A stretch of 64,000 bases of DNA from an uncultured Dorea sp. (GTDB lineage Bacteria; Bacillota; Clostridia; Lachnospirales; Lachnospiraceae): contig CANTDX010000007.1 of assembly GCA_947652615.1 (NCBI GenBank), positions 1 to 64,000 of the forward strand, given 5' to 3'. Made by a program: the position numbers and the translations under genes. Of the stretch, positions 40,637 to 49,435 are shown one piece after another (position 1 is the first letter of the stretch; the number at the start of each line of letters is the position of its first letter). The notes below the pieces were generated by a model. That model ran no database searches. It was not told where the DNA came from and saw nothing but the letters and a program-made list of their open reading frames with translations.

Positions 40637-41378
40637 CAGGAAGAATTGTTGGCAGCAGGATGTGACGAAGAAAGAGTATCTGTGGTATGCGGCAAAAGCG
40701 GCAGGCCTGACGATGATTACGGCGTGGCTGTATTATCGGTCTTTACTGATGGCGCTTCCGTTGATTCCATTGCTGATCTGGCATCTGCGGATGATGGAAG
40801 CGGAGGGGATCAAGAAGAAGGAGATGGAATTTCAGGTGCAGTTCAAGGAAGCGATACAGGCGGTGTCCGCTGCGCTGAATACGGGCTATTCGGTGGAGAA
40901 TGCCTTCAAGGAAGCGCAGAAGGAGCTGCGGCTGATCTATCCGGAAGGAGTAAGGATCTCTAAGGAGTTGATGATCATAACGCGGCAGCTTCAGATCCAT
41001 GTGCCTCTGGAGCAGATCCTAGAGGAATTCGGGGAGCGCACACAGACAGAGGATGTCCAGAACTTTGTGACAGTATTTGCGGCAGCCAAGAGAAGCGGCG
41101 GCAATATGATCGCGATCATACAGGATACAGTCAGGCAGATCGGAGATAAGATAGATGTGAAGCGGGAGATCGATACGATACTCGCGTCCAAGCGGTATGA
41201 GTTCCGGGTAATGTCGGCGGTTCCTTATGCGATCATTGGGTATATGTCTCTAAGCTTCCCGGAATTCATGGACTGCTTATATGGGAATATCCTTGGAATA
41301 GGAGTGATGACGGTATGTTTGGCAATCTATATGGGCGCTTATTATCTTGGTGTAAGGATGATAAGGATCGAAGTGTGA
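40584..41378 (+). CDS. TadB-like inner-membrane platform protein
   Basis: The protein has 264 residues from the ATG five bases after GGAGG. It overlaps the ATPase gene by 53 bases. It has two membrane segments near the start (about 27-55), the cytoplasmic T2SF domain (QVQFKEAIQAVSAALNTGYS, VFAAAKRSGGNMIAIIQDT), and two more at the end. It forms the base on which the ATPase acts. The TadC-like gene overlaps its end. Confidence 0.87.
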   Translation: MARSRTGGNSGRRGVTRDRKNCWQQDVTKKEYLWYAAKAAGLTMITAWLYYRSLLMALPLIPLLIWHLRMMEAEGIKKKEMEFQVQFKEAIQAVSAALNTGYSVENAFKEAQKELRLIYPEGVRISKELMIITRQLQIHVPLEQILEEFGERTQTEDVQNFVTVFAAAKRSGGNMIAIIQDTVRQIGDKIDVKREIDTILASKRYEFRVMSAVPYAIIGYMSLSFPEFMDCLYGNILGIGVMTVCLAIYMGAYYLGVRMIRIEV

Positions 41379-42586
41379 AGGCGTTGGCGGTGAGCGTACT
41401 GCTGGCGGGCGGAGTATTTCTTCTGGCGGCAGATTACCTGCGCTCAGTGAGGGAGACAGATGGGAGTATTCAGAGAAATACATATGGACAGGGAAGCAGA
41501 ACGGAAGAGCTGGAGGTATCGATAGCGGGAGGAGAGGTAAGATTCCCGGCAGAGATCCAGGTAGCAGAACAGCAGTATAGTACAGAAGAGATCCAGGAAT
41601 TATTTCAAAGAGTCATCCGGCACATGGAGAAGCTGATCCTGGGAGAAAACAGAAGCCTTGACAGGGTTGAGAAGGATATGAATCTGCTGTCGGAGGTTCC
41701 GGGCGAGCCGGTTATGATCTCCTGGGAGCTTGACCGCTATGATGTGATGAATATCAGGGGTGAGATACAGGAAGATGCACTGAAGGAAGAAGGAACCCTG
41801 GTTACTTTAAGCGCCGTTCTTACCTACAGTGAGAATGAGGAAGAACAGGCATTGTACCAGTGTACTGCGAATATTTTCCCCAGGACATTGGAGGAAGGGG
41901 AGAAGAGCAGAGAACAGGCGGCAGGAGAGATCCGGAAGAGGGAAGAAGAGAGCCGGGCACAGAGGGAGTTCCAGCTTCCTGACACGCTCCTGGGCAAAGA
42001 AGCCGCCTACTATCAGAGGATGGATTGCCGCGGACTGGTGCTGATAGTTATGGCTGTGCTGATTGGAATTCTGCTATATGCGTTAGAGATTCAGAACAAA
42101 GGAAAGGCGAGAGAAGAGAGGAAGCGGCAGATGCTACTGGATTATCCGGAGATCGTGAACAAGATGACGCTCTTCCTTGGAGCCGGGATGACTGCCAAAC
42201 GCGCCTGGAAAAAGGTGGTGGAGGATTACGAACGGCAGAAGGGATCGCGGGGAGAAAGGTATGCATATGAGGAGATGAAGCGTACCTGTTATGAGATGGA
42301 GAGCGGTGTCACGGAACCGGAAAGTTATGAGAATTTTGGAAGGCGCTGTGATGTGCAGGTCTATGTAAGATTTGGGGCGCTGCTGTCGCAGAACTTGAGA
42401 AAAGGGACGAAGGGGCTGACGCAGATGCTTAAACTGGAAGCGATTCAGGCTTTTGAGGAACGAAAAGCCAAGGCAAGAAGGCTTGGGGAGGAAGCAGGAA
42501 CGAAGCTTTTACTGCCCATGTTCCTGATGCTTGCGATCGTCCTGGTGATCGTAATCGTGCCGGCATTTCTGTCGGTGCAGATATAA
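41315..42586 (+). CDS. TadC-like platform protein with extended N-terminal region
   Basis: The 423-residue protein overlaps tadB by 64 bases and starts after GGAGTG. After a membrane segment (about 22-40) comes a long, probably extracytoplasmic region (about 45-240, acidic, Glu-rich), which normal TadC proteins of 300 residues lack. A second segment (about 243-258), the T2SF core (YPEIVNKMTLFLGAGMTAKR, LLSQNLRKGTKGLTQML) and a final membrane segment (LMLAIVLVIVIVPAFL) follow. The extra region may contact other pilus parts outside the membrane. Confidence 0.83.
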   Translation: MFGNLYGRLLSWCKDDKDRSVKALAVSVLLAGGVFLLAADYLRSVRETDGSIQRNTYGQGSRTEELEVSIAGGEVRFPAEIQVAEQQYSTEEIQELFQRVIRHMEKLILGENRSLDRVEKDMNLLSEVPGEPVMISWELDRYDVMNIRGEIQEDALKEEGTLVTLSAVLTYSENEEEQALYQCTANIFPRTLEEGEKSREQAAGEIRKREEESRAQREFQLPDTLLGKEAAYYQRMDCRGLVLIVMAVLIGILLYALEIQNKGKAREERKRQMLLDYPEIVNKMTLFLGAGMTAKRAWKKVVEDYERQKGSRGERYAYEEMKRTCYEMESGVTEPESYENFGRRCDVQVYVRFGALLSQNLRKGTKGLTQMLKLEAIQAFEERKAKARRLGEEAGTKLLLPMFLMLAIVLVIVIVPAFLSVQI

Positions 42587-42599
42587 AGGAGGTTATGAT

Positions 42600-42776
42600 A
42601 TGTGGAGAATGAGATATGTGTTGAAGAAGTTAGAAGAGGAAGACGGAGTCGGCGTGGTAGAGATTATATTGATCCTGGTGGTGCTGATCGGATTGGTTAT
42701 TATCTTCAAATCCCAGCTTACCAGTCTGGTGCAGAATATTTTCAGCAAGATCGTAAGCGAGAGCGCAGGTATCTGA
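42600..42776 (+). CDS. Flp-type class IVb pilin (58 residues)
   Basis: This gene, below common length cut-offs, starts at ATG 42600 after AAAGGAGG. The product has a short basic start (MWRMRYVLKKLEEEDGVG), then the pilin signature with Glu at the start of a hydrophobic helix (VVEIILILVVLIGLVIIF) and KSQLTSLVQNIFSKI. It should be the main pilin, cut by the prepilin peptidase encoded at 45166. Its stop overlaps the next start (TGATG). Confidence 0.85.
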   Translation: MWRMRYVLKKLEEEDGVGVVEIILILVVLIGLVIIFKSQLTSLVQNIFSKIVSESAGI

Positions 42777-44209
42777 TGGGAGTATGCGGTAAATGCCAAG
42801 GCGGTATGTACAAGGGAGAGGTGACCGCATTCCTGAGCCTGATCTTTATCCTGTTGGTCACCTTTATAGGGGGAATCATGGAGAGCGCGTCTATCCAGTT
42901 GGCCAAGAATTATCGGAGAGCCGATGCGAACCGGGCGATGGAGAGTGTCTTTGCGGAATATCAGAAGGAGCTTCTGGAGGAGTATGATATATTTGCATTG
43001 GACGGCAGCTATGAGACGGGGCAGTATGGAGAGCAGAATATTATAGACAGGCTGACATATTACGGCGCCGGAAGCATGGAGCATAAGTTGGAGCGGATCC
43101 AGTTCCTTACGGACCGGGGGTGTCTTGGGTTTTGCGGCCAGATCTCGGCATACATGGGGCACAAGTACGGGCTGGATGTGATGAAGGATATGCTGGGAAT
43201 GACATCTGTGTGGGGGCAGCAGGAAGAGAAGGCCAAGTCGTATGCCCGGGAAGACCAGGCGTGCCAGGACCGCCTGGACGAGCTGCTAAGTGAACAGGAC
43301 GGAGAATTGCCTGACGAAGGAAACCCAATCGTACATGCAGGGCAGTTAAAGAGCTCACCGATATTGTCACTGGTAATGCCTAAGGATAGGACGGTATCGG
43401 AGAAACGGGTGGACAGTCAGGAATTGCTGTCGGCAAGAGAACGAAATACAGGATACGGGGAATTTGCGGATGTCGGGGAAGAGAACGGGAATCTGTCTTC
43501 TCTGATCCTGGGGGAATATCTTCTGGAGCATTTTACCAGGTTTACGGATAATGCTTCGGGCGCCTCCAGTGAAATCCGTTCCCTGGAGGCGGACGGGCTT
43601 CGTCCGATTGCGTACGAACTGGAGTATATTCTGGCGGGAAAGGGCAGCGACCGGGAGAATCTGGAGTCGGTTGTAAAGAAGCTGCTGCTTATGCGGTTCG
43701 TTCCAAACTATACGTATATCCAGACGGACAGTGAGATGAGAGCAGAGGCAGAGTCCATGGCGCTTACCCTGTGTACGCTGTTAGCAGTACCGGCTATTAC
43801 GGAAGCCGCCGCGCAGGGGATTCTCTTGGCCTGGGCTTACGGAGAGTCTGTGATGGATATTCGGTCGCTGCTTAGGGGAAGCAAGGTGCCGCTGATCAAA
43901 ACAAAAGAGAGCTGGCAGCTCCAATTGTCGAAGCTTCTCACTCTTGGAACGGAGGAAGACTGCAGTGAAGGCCGGGATGCGGAAAATGGACTGAACTATT
44001 CGGAATATCTTCGGATTCTGTTGTTTCTGACGAAGAAGGACACGGCCGCGCTGCGGGCGCTCGATATCATAGAGCAGAATCTTAGAAAAGTACATGGACA
44101 GACGTATTTTCGGGCGGATCTGTGTGTCAGCCGGTTAGAGATGAAGTCGGTCTGCAGCTTAAGAAGAGGAATCCGTTATGATTTTAAGACGTATTATGGT
44201 TACCGATGA
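42776..44209 (+). CDS. DUF5702/TadG-like pilus-locus protein
   Basis: The protein has 477 residues from the ATG that overlaps the pilin stop; the frame is open further upstream but overlaps the pilin gene. One membrane segment is at about residues 18-36 (FLSLIFILLVTFIGGIME) and a long extracytoplasmic region follows. It matches the DUF5702 proteins encoded in clostridial Tad loci. The segment order resembles TadE/TadG pseudopilins with a large outer part. Its exact function in the pilus is not known. Confidence 0.8.
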   Translation: MGVCGKCQGGMYKGEVTAFLSLIFILLVTFIGGIMESASIQLAKNYRRADANRAMESVFAEYQKELLEEYDIFALDGSYETGQYGEQNIIDRLTYYGAGSMEHKLERIQFLTDRGCLGFCGQISAYMGHKYGLDVMKDMLGMTSVWGQQEEKAKSYAREDQACQDRLDELLSEQDGELPDEGNPIVHAGQLKSSPILSLVMPKDRTVSEKRVDSQELLSARERNTGYGEFADVGEENGNLSSLILGEYLLEHFTRFTDNASGASSEIRSLEADGLRPIAYELEYILAGKGSDRENLESVVKKLLLMRFVPNYTYIQTDSEMRAEAESMALTLCTLLAVPAITEAAAQGILLAWAYGESVMDIRSLLRGSKVPLIKTKESWQLQLSKLLTLGTEEDCSEGRDAENGLNYSEYLRILLFLTKKDTAALRALDIIEQNLRKVHGQTYFRADLCVSRLEMKSVCSLRRGIRYDFKTYYGYR

Positions 44210-44241
44210 TTGTGTAATGCTGTACTGACAGAGGCAGATAC

Positions 44242-44294
44242 AGATATCCTTCCGGATATCTTAGAAATCCGAAAGAAATAGCAGGTTATTTCTT
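44242..44294 (+). other. Two intercistronic hairpins
   Basis: AGATATCC / GGATATCT (44242-44261) and AAGAAATA / TATTTCTT (44273-44294) are perfect 8-bp stems in the only long gap (150 bases) of the Tad operon. They may mark an mRNA-processing or attenuation point. There is no T-run after the first, and a weak one in the second. Confidence 0.45.
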
Positions 44295-44359
44295 GAAGAT
44301 TCCTTAACAGGATCCAAATATAGGACAAAAAATATAAAGAAAGGAGAAGGATTCGTTCG

Positions 44360-45178
44360 ATGAATAAGAAACAGCTCCCCTCAAAATCTATCTATTCTTA
44401 CATTACCGGGAGGATATCTGCATCTGTCTCTGAAGAAAGAACAAGAAAAGGCAGCATAACGGTGGAGGCGGCAATGGCCGTTCCCATATTCTTTCTGGCG
44501 GTGGTGAGTCTTCTGTATTTGATGGAGATGACAGCTATTCGGACGGCGGTGCGCTCAGGGCTTCAATACGCGGGGAAAGAAGCAGCAGAGGAGGCATACA
44601 TGCTTACGGCTGTATTGCCGGCACGGCTGGAAGATGATGTGGTCCATGCAGTAGGCGCCGAGAGGCTTAACCGGAGTATCGTGGAAGGAGGAAGCGGCGG
44701 GATACGGTGCGGAGGCTCCAGGATGTCTTCCCGGACCGGTATCGGAGAACTGGAAGTAACATATCAGATCCGCCTGCCGATTCCCATGTTTGGAGTGCCG
44801 CCGGTCACATGCCGGGACAAGATGCGGATAAAGGCGTGGGTCGGATATGAGAAGTCGGGATTCGAGAAGGATGATGAGAAGACAGTATACGTGACAGAGA
44901 CGGGGCTTGTCTATCATAAGGATTACCACTGTACATATCTGGAATTATCGATCCATATGGTTCAGTCAGAAGAAATCGAGGGACTTCGCAATACCGGAGG
45001 CGGAAAATATTACCCCTGTGAGCGCTGCAGGGGGCACGGGAAAAAGGGGGTATATATTACGGATTCCGGAGACCGGTATCACAGTTCTCTGTCTTGCAGC
45101 GGATTAAAGAGGACCATTTATGCAGTTCCAATGTCGGAAGTGGTTGGGAAGGGGGCGTGTTCCAGATGTGGACGGTAA
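44360..45178 (+). CDS. TadE-like pseudopilin with duplicated Cys module
   Basis: The 272-residue protein has a TadE-type segment RKGSITVEAAMAVPIFFLAV (about residues 33-52) with the conserved Glu. A middle domain is followed by a C-terminal double module: VYVTETGLVYHKDYHCTYLE ... CERCRGHG and VYITDSGDRYHSSLSCSGLK ... CSRCGR, each ending in CXXC. These could bind zinc or form disulphides outside the cell. The gene starts after AAAGGAGAAGG. Its 3' end overlaps the prepilin peptidase gene by 13 bases. Confidence 0.8.
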   Translation: MNKKQLPSKSIYSYITGRISASVSEERTRKGSITVEAAMAVPIFFLAVVSLLYLMEMTAIRTAVRSGLQYAGKEAAEEAYMLTAVLPARLEDDVVHAVGAERLNRSIVEGGSGGIRCGGSRMSSRTGIGELEVTYQIRLPIPMFGVPPVTCRDKMRIKAWVGYEKSGFEKDDEKTVYVTETGLVYHKDYHCTYLELSIHMVQSEEIEGLRNTGGGKYYPCERCRGHGKKGVYITDSGDRYHSSLSCSGLKRTIYAVPMSEVVGKGACSRCGR

Positions 45179-45588
45179 GCAGGATGGTCTGCATGGGGAT
45201 GTTGGCGGGCTTGTCTCTGGCAGATATTTATAAGAGAAGAATACCGACAAAGTATTTAATTATAGGAAGCTTGCTGGCGGTCGGATATCAGATTCTTATC
45301 GGAAGAGGAGATATCTTGCTGATTCTGGGCGGGGCAGGGGTTGGGATGTTGTTTCTCCTGATCAGCAGAATTACCGGGGAGAGCCTGGGGTATGGGGACA
45401 GCCTGGCGATCCTGATCCTTGGGATCTACCTTGGGCTGTGGGAACTGCTGGCGGTGCTTGCGGGAGCTTTTTTCCTGCTTGCAGTGTTTGCCGCTGCCGG
45501 GCTGACAGTGAGGAAAATGTCCAGGAAGCTGAGTATTCCCTTTTTCCCGTTTCTGTCGGCGGGGTATTTGATGAGTGTGTTGTGGTAA
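45166..45588 (+). CDS. Prepilin peptidase, TadV/CpaA type (A24)
   Basis: The protein has about 140 residues from ATG 45166; ATG 45184 is an alternative. It has several membrane helices with the two aspartates of A24 peptidases: SLADIYKRRIPTKYL (first Asp followed by the basic I-P motif) and GYGDSLAILILG (GxGD). It lacks the methyltransferase part of PilD, as usual for TadV. It should cleave the Flp pilin and TadE-like proteins at the membrane. Confidence 0.87.
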   Translation: MWTVSRMVCMGMLAGLSLADIYKRRIPTKYLIIGSLLAVGYQILIGRGDILLILGGAGVGMLFLLISRITGESLGYGDSLAILILGIYLGLWELLAVLAGAFFLLAVFAAAGLTVRKMSRKLSIPFFPFLSAGYLMSVLW

Positions 45589-45619
45589 GGTATGGAAGAG
45601 AGTGAAGAGGGAGGAAAGG

Positions 45620-46027
45620 ATGAAGAGATATGAACTGCGGGGGAGTATCACGGTAGAGATGTCGTTTCTCGTTCCCATGATACTATTCCTGATCATGAGC
45701 TGTATACTGGCAGTCTTCTATTATCACGATAAGAACATATTGTCCGGTGCGGCTTATGAGACGGCCGTTGTCGGAAGTGTGAAGGCGCGGGAGAAGGATG
45801 GTGTGAAGGAAGGCGAGCTGGAAAGCCTGTTCCATCAACGCACAGGGAATAAGTGCATATTATTTGCCAGGCCCCGTGCTGCAGTCAGAATCAGCAAAGA
45901 TGAGATCGAAGTGACGGCGGATGCGTCACGGAGATATATGAGGGTGTCGGTCATGAAGAGAGCGTCGGTCACAGAGCCGGAGAAGACCATCAGGAACTTA
46001 AGAAGATTGAAGGGAAAGAAGGAGTAG
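45620..46027 (+). CDS. Second TadE-like pseudopilin
   Basis: The protein has 135 residues from the ATG after GAGGAAAGG; the open frame upstream is inside the peptidase gene. It has the TadE start MKRYELRGSITVEMSFLVPM with the conserved Glu and a hydrophobic helix, and a short basic C-terminal part. It is a likely minor pilin or assembly factor. The next gene begins three bases downstream. Confidence 0.78.
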   Translation: MKRYELRGSITVEMSFLVPMILFLIMSCILAVFYYHDKNILSGAAYETAVVGSVKAREKDGVKEGELESLFHQRTGNKCILFARPRAAVRISKDEIEVTADASRRYMRVSVMKRASVTEPEKTIRNLRRLKGKKE

Positions 46028-46029
46028 GA

Positions 46030-46737
46030 TTGGAGCGTAAGATCACGATTGAGGAGAAGGTATTCTACAGAGAAGATTATCAGATGCGTATGCTGAAGGC
46101 GAATAATCTGGAAGGACTGCTTAAGACTGGCGGCAGAGGAATGAATGAAAGCAGTTATTATGATTATGATGTCAGCGGGAAAATATCAATGAAAGCAATG
46201 TATGAGAGAAGCAAAATAAGCGCACAAGACATAAAAATATTTCTCAGAGATATGAGAATGGTGGTGAAGGAGGTAGAAACTTTTCTGTTAAATATTCATT
46301 GCATCCTGCTCAGCCCGGAATATATCTTCTATGAGAATGACAGGTATTTCTTCTGCTACTATCCGCTGGCGCAGCAAGACTTGTGGGAAGCGTTTCATGG
46401 GCTTACGGAGTATTTTGTCAAGCAGGCGGATTATCAGGACCAGGAAGGTATTGAGATGATATTCCTGCTCCATAAAAGGACGATGGAGGAAAACTACAGT
46501 CTGGAAAAGCTTACGGCAGAATGTCTGCAGAAGCCGGCAGAGGCAGATGAAGCGGCAGATGAGGAAGAACTGGAAGCAGGGAGCGGATATGATCTGAACC
46601 AAGAACAGGAATGGGAAGGGTCTGTTATGCGGGAGACAGGGAACTTCTGGACTCCGGTGAAGCATCTTCTTGGCAAACGCAGAAAGCCGAAATGGGGAGA
46701 ATGGGATGGATTGCATATTGAGGAGGAAGAATTATAG
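46030..46737 (+). CDS. DUF6382 protein, last gene of the Tad operon
   Basis: The 235-residue protein starts at TTG. It has no membrane segment and contains YREDYQMRMLKANNLEGLLK, LNIHCILLSPEYIFYEND, and an acidic Glu-rich region before a basic end. It corresponds to the N-terminal DUF6382 domain of proteins that elsewhere carry a C-terminal FHA domain; no FHA part is present here. A regulatory link to the pilus machine is plausible but unproven. Confidence 0.7.
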   Translation: MERKITIEEKVFYREDYQMRMLKANNLEGLLKTGGRGMNESSYYDYDVSGKISMKAMYERSKISAQDIKIFLRDMRMVVKEVETFLLNIHCILLSPEYIFYENDRYFFCYYPLAQQDLWEAFHGLTEYFVKQADYQDQEGIEMIFLLHKRTMEENYSLEKLTAECLQKPAEADEAADEEELEAGSGYDLNQEQEWEGSVMRETGNFWTPVKHLLGKRRKPKWGEWDGLHIEEEEL

Positions 46738-46937
46738 GCCGTTTGTTTCGATTTTGTTTCGAGTCGCAACTATTTCTGGACAGAATTTGGTAAAGAAGAT
46801 ACAATTTTATAGGAATCAGATTGTGGATATCTAAGAAGCATGGTAAAATATAACAAATGCCGGTTACTATATCTGTGTAAATATGGTATACTGACAAAAG
46901 AAACAAAAAAATATACCAGAAAGCGATTGTATCACAC

Positions 46938-47552
46938 ATGAATAATAGAAGAGTAGAGGCACCCTGTACCGTTATACTGGCAGTGACCAATGTGATCGTG
47001 TTCTTTTTACTTACCAGTCAGGGAATGACGGAGGATGGAAGGTTCCTGCTAGATCATGGTGCAATGTTTGTTCCGGTGATTCGCGAGAACGGAGAGTATT
47101 ACCGTTTTTTTACCAGTATGTTTCTTCACTTTGGTTTTGAGCATCTGATGAATAATATGATCACTTTGACTGTGATCGGATGGAATCTGGAGATAGAGAT
47201 CGGTAAGCTCCGTTTTCTGCTTATCTATATCTTGAGCGGACTGGGAGGCAATCTCCTGTCTGCAGTCTACGATGTCTGGACAGGAGAGTACGCTGTATCA
47301 GCCGGTGCATCTGGTGCGATTTTTGGGATCATCGGTGCATTGTTATATGTAGTAATGCGTAACAGAGGACGAATCAGAGATATTTCCGGTAAGGGGATCT
47401 TATTTATGATCGTCATCAGCCTATATTATGGGATAACCAGCGGCGGCGTGGACAATATGGCACATATCGGAGGTCTGATAACTGGATTCGTGTTAAGCGT
47501 CCTGCTGTACCGGAAGGATGATCATAAAGGAAGAGCCTTCGCCGGGCGTTGA
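46938..47552 (+). CDS. Rhomboid-family intramembrane serine protease
   Basis: The 204-residue protein has six membrane segments and the rhomboid catalytic pair Ser125 in AGASGAIFG and His177 in NMAHIGG; HLMNNMITL in the second segment is the oxyanion-type motif. It cuts membrane proteins inside the lipid bilayer. No typical ribosome site was seen. Its last 60 bases overlap the convergent kinase gene. It follows the Tad operon by 200 bases and has a TATACT element at about 46889. Confidence 0.9.
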   Translation: MNNRRVEAPCTVILAVTNVIVFFLLTSQGMTEDGRFLLDHGAMFVPVIRENGEYYRFFTSMFLHFGFEHLMNNMITLTVIGWNLEIEIGKLRFLLIYILSGLGGNLLSAVYDVWTGEYAVSAGASGAIFGIIGALLYVVMRNRGRIRDISGKGILFMIVISLYYGITSGGVDNMAHIGGLITGFVLSVLLYRKDDHKGRAFAGR

Positions 47553-48275
47553 TTCGGCATGGATGGAGCCGCCGTGAGCCGAGACGATCCGTTTGGCAAT
47601 GGCAAGTCCAAGGCCGGTTCCGCCTTTTTTGTGAGTGACAAAGGGATCGAAGATGGATGTCAGTTCTCCGGCATCGATTCCAACACCGTTATCGGTGATC
47701 GAGATAGTGACCGCATGGTTCTTATATTCTGCGTCCAGACGGATTGACGGATGATAGGAGTCTCTGGGGGAAGAGACTGCATTCTGTGAATCCGTGCGGG
47801 AAGAGACCGCATCCTGTGCGTTGCGCAGGAGATTCAGAAGTGTCTGGCGGATCTTGACGGAATCTATAAGGAGCGCCGGAAGGTTCGGTGCGATCCTGGA
47901 AGTAAATTCGATCTCGGTATCCATAAGAGAAGAAGCGAAGGATAACACGAGTGTTCTGAGGAATACGGTTGTGTCAGAACTTGTAAGAGTCAGCTTCTCT
48001 CCGTTATTGTAAGAAGAGAGTTCTTCCAGTAATTGGTTCATATATTCGATATCTTGGCGCATGGAGTCCCAGTGACGGATAGAACGGACTTCCGGATGCT
48101 GTGCTTCGATCAATTGGAGCGTACTGTATACAAGTGTCAGTGGATTACGGATTTCATGGCTGATGGTACTGACTTCCATCCGATGAGATTCCAGAAGTCT
48201 TGTGAGAAGTTCTTTTTTCTCAGGACTTTCTTCCATAATAAGTCGTAGTTTGTCATAGTCTGTCGTTGAGAACAT
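47493..48275 (-). CDS. Soluble sensor histidine kinase, sporulation-kinase type
   Basis: The 260-residue protein has no membrane segment. The phosphoacceptor is His40 in STISHEIRNPL, and a HATPase domain has LRNAQDAV, ITDNGVGID, FVTHKKGGTGLGLAI and GGSIHAES. It resembles the catalytic half of Kin-type sporulation kinases, without a sensor domain. An internal near-repeat, VSSRTDSQNA / VSSPRDS, is seen at about 150-167. It converges with the rhomboid gene, sharing 60 bases. A partner regulator is not adjacent. Confidence 0.87.
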   Translation of the reverse strand: MFSTTDYDKLRLIMEESPEKKELLTRLLESHRMEVSTISHEIRNPLTLVYSTLQLIEAQHPEVRSIRHWDSMRQDIEYMNQLLEELSSYNNGEKLTLTSSDTTVFLRTLVLSFASSLMDTEIEFTSRIAPNLPALLIDSVKIRQTLLNLLRNAQDAVSSRTDSQNAVSSPRDSYHPSIRLDAEYKNHAVTISITDNGVGIDAGELTSIFDPFVTHKKGGTGLGLAIAKRIVSAHGGSIHAESTPGEGSSFMIILPVQQDA

Positions 48276-48357
48276 AGTAATTACCGCCCTTTCTGATGTA
48301 TCAGTTTAGCATCGGCGGTAAAAATAATCAATCAATTTTTTAGGGAGGAAGAGAGAT

Positions 48358-48768
48358 ATGAAAGATGAAAAGTGTATATTTTGTAAACTTGCTAATGGGG
48401 AGATTCCTACGGCTACATTGTATGAGGATGAAGATTTCCGGGTGATCCTGGATGCCAGCCCGGCAGCGAAGGGGCATGCGCTGATCATCCCCAAGGAACA
48501 TTATGCGAATCTTTATGAGCTGGATGATGAGCTGGCAGCGAAGGTGCTGGTTCTGGCAAAGAAGATGATCACGAAACTTACGGATGTCCTTGGCTGTGAC
48601 GGTTATAATATTGTACAGAATAACGGAGAGGCTGCAGGACAGACAGTGTATCATTTTCACCTGCATATGATTCCGAGGTATAAGGACGATGGCGTTGGGA
48701 TTGGATGGAAGATGGGTGAGTTAGTAGACGAAGATAAAGAGGAATTACTGGCTAAGATGAGATGGTAG
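48358..48768 (+). CDS. HIT-family protein
   Basis: The 136-residue protein has CIFCKLANGEIPT with two Cys of a zinc site and the catalytic HFHLHMIPR (His-x-His-x-His). It is a HinT/Fhit-like nucleotide hydrolase or transferase that probably splits AMP-linked compounds; the biological substrate is unknown. GGAGG lies upstream. The sigma factor gene starts one base after its stop. Confidence 0.93.
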   Translation: MKDEKCIFCKLANGEIPTATLYEDEDFRVILDASPAAKGHALIIPKEHYANLYELDDELAAKVLVLAKKMITKLTDVLGCDGYNIVQNNGEAAGQTVYHFHLHMIPRYKDDGVGIGWKMGELVDEDKEELLAKMRW

Positions 48769-48769
48769 A

Positions 48770-49357
48770 ATGGATACGGAAACAAAAGATAGGCAAATGG
48801 AGATGGAACTAAGAGGGAATACAGATTTCGATAAAATTTATAAAACAAATGCGGAAATCGTATACAAAACGGCTGTAAAGTACTCTGGGAATCACCATGA
48901 AGCAGAAGAGATCGCACAGACTGTTTTTCTGAAACTGTATGTGAACAGAGAAAATATCAACCTGGAAGCAGCCAGAGGATGGCTGATTCTGACAACCAAA
49001 TATATGGCGTTGAATCGGAATAGAGACCTGGAACGGGAATATCTGGTAGATGATTTCATCGGCGGAGAGGAAGCGGACTCTGCTGAGATCGCGGAGAACC
49101 CGGAGGATATATTCTTGAGAAAGATGAAGGAGCGGCAGTACATGAAGTTGAAAGAGAAAATATTTGAAGCATTGTATGCGAAGAGTCCAAGATGGTATGA
49201 TGCCGTTACGATTACATATGTTTTGGAAAAACCACAGAAAGAAGTCGCAGAAAAGATGGGTGTGACTCTGGAAGTTCTGCAAGCCGTATTGTATCGAGCA
49301 AGAAGATGGATGCGCGAAAATTATGCGGAAGAGTATGCTCATTTAGATAAAGCATGA
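48770..49357 (+). CDS. Sigma-70 family (ECF-like) RNA polymerase sigma factor
   Basis: The 195-residue protein has region 2 (TDFDKIYKTNAEIVYKTAVK, HHEAEEIAQTVFLKLYVN) and region 4 (VTITYVLEKPQKEVAEKMGV, VLYRARRWMRENY). It seems to direct a small regulon. A DUF4367 protein, the usual membrane partner of such sigma factors in Clostridia, is encoded at 50843, separated by an inverted murG. It is cotranscribed with the HIT gene. Confidence 0.88.
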   Translation: MDTETKDRQMEMELRGNTDFDKIYKTNAEIVYKTAVKYSGNHHEAEEIAQTVFLKLYVNRENINLEAARGWLILTTKYMALNRNRDLEREYLVDDFIGGEEADSAEIAENPEDIFLRKMKERQYMKLKEKIFEALYAKSPRWYDAVTITYVLEKPQKEVAEKMGVTLEVLQAVLYRARRWMRENYAEEYAHLDKA

Positions 49358-49389
49358 AACAGGTGCCGATTATCCCGACACCTGTTTTC
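49357..49389. terminator. Terminator between sigma factor gene and murG
   Basis: AAACAGGTG / CACCTGTTT (49357-49365, 49379-49387) plus inner CG pairs, followed by TTCT. It abuts copy C of the dispersed repeat. Confidence 0.75.
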
Positions 49390-49390
49390 T

Positions 49391-49435
49391 ATGCCTTATC
49401 GGACGAAGCCCGCCCGCTCCGAATGGGCATTGGGC
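49391..49435 (-). repeat. Dispersed repeat, copy C (minus strand)
   Basis: Read on the minus strand it carries ATGCCCATTCGGAGCGGGCG and CTTCGTCCGATAAGG, matching copy B at 55200-55240 in its right half. It lies directly between a terminator and the murG stop codon. Confidence 0.6.

Noticed and set aside
44210-44359. A terminator splitting the Tad operon
   Set aside because: Two short hairpins are there, but neither has a convincing T-run, and downstream genes are the same pathway. Listed as processing or attenuation candidates only.
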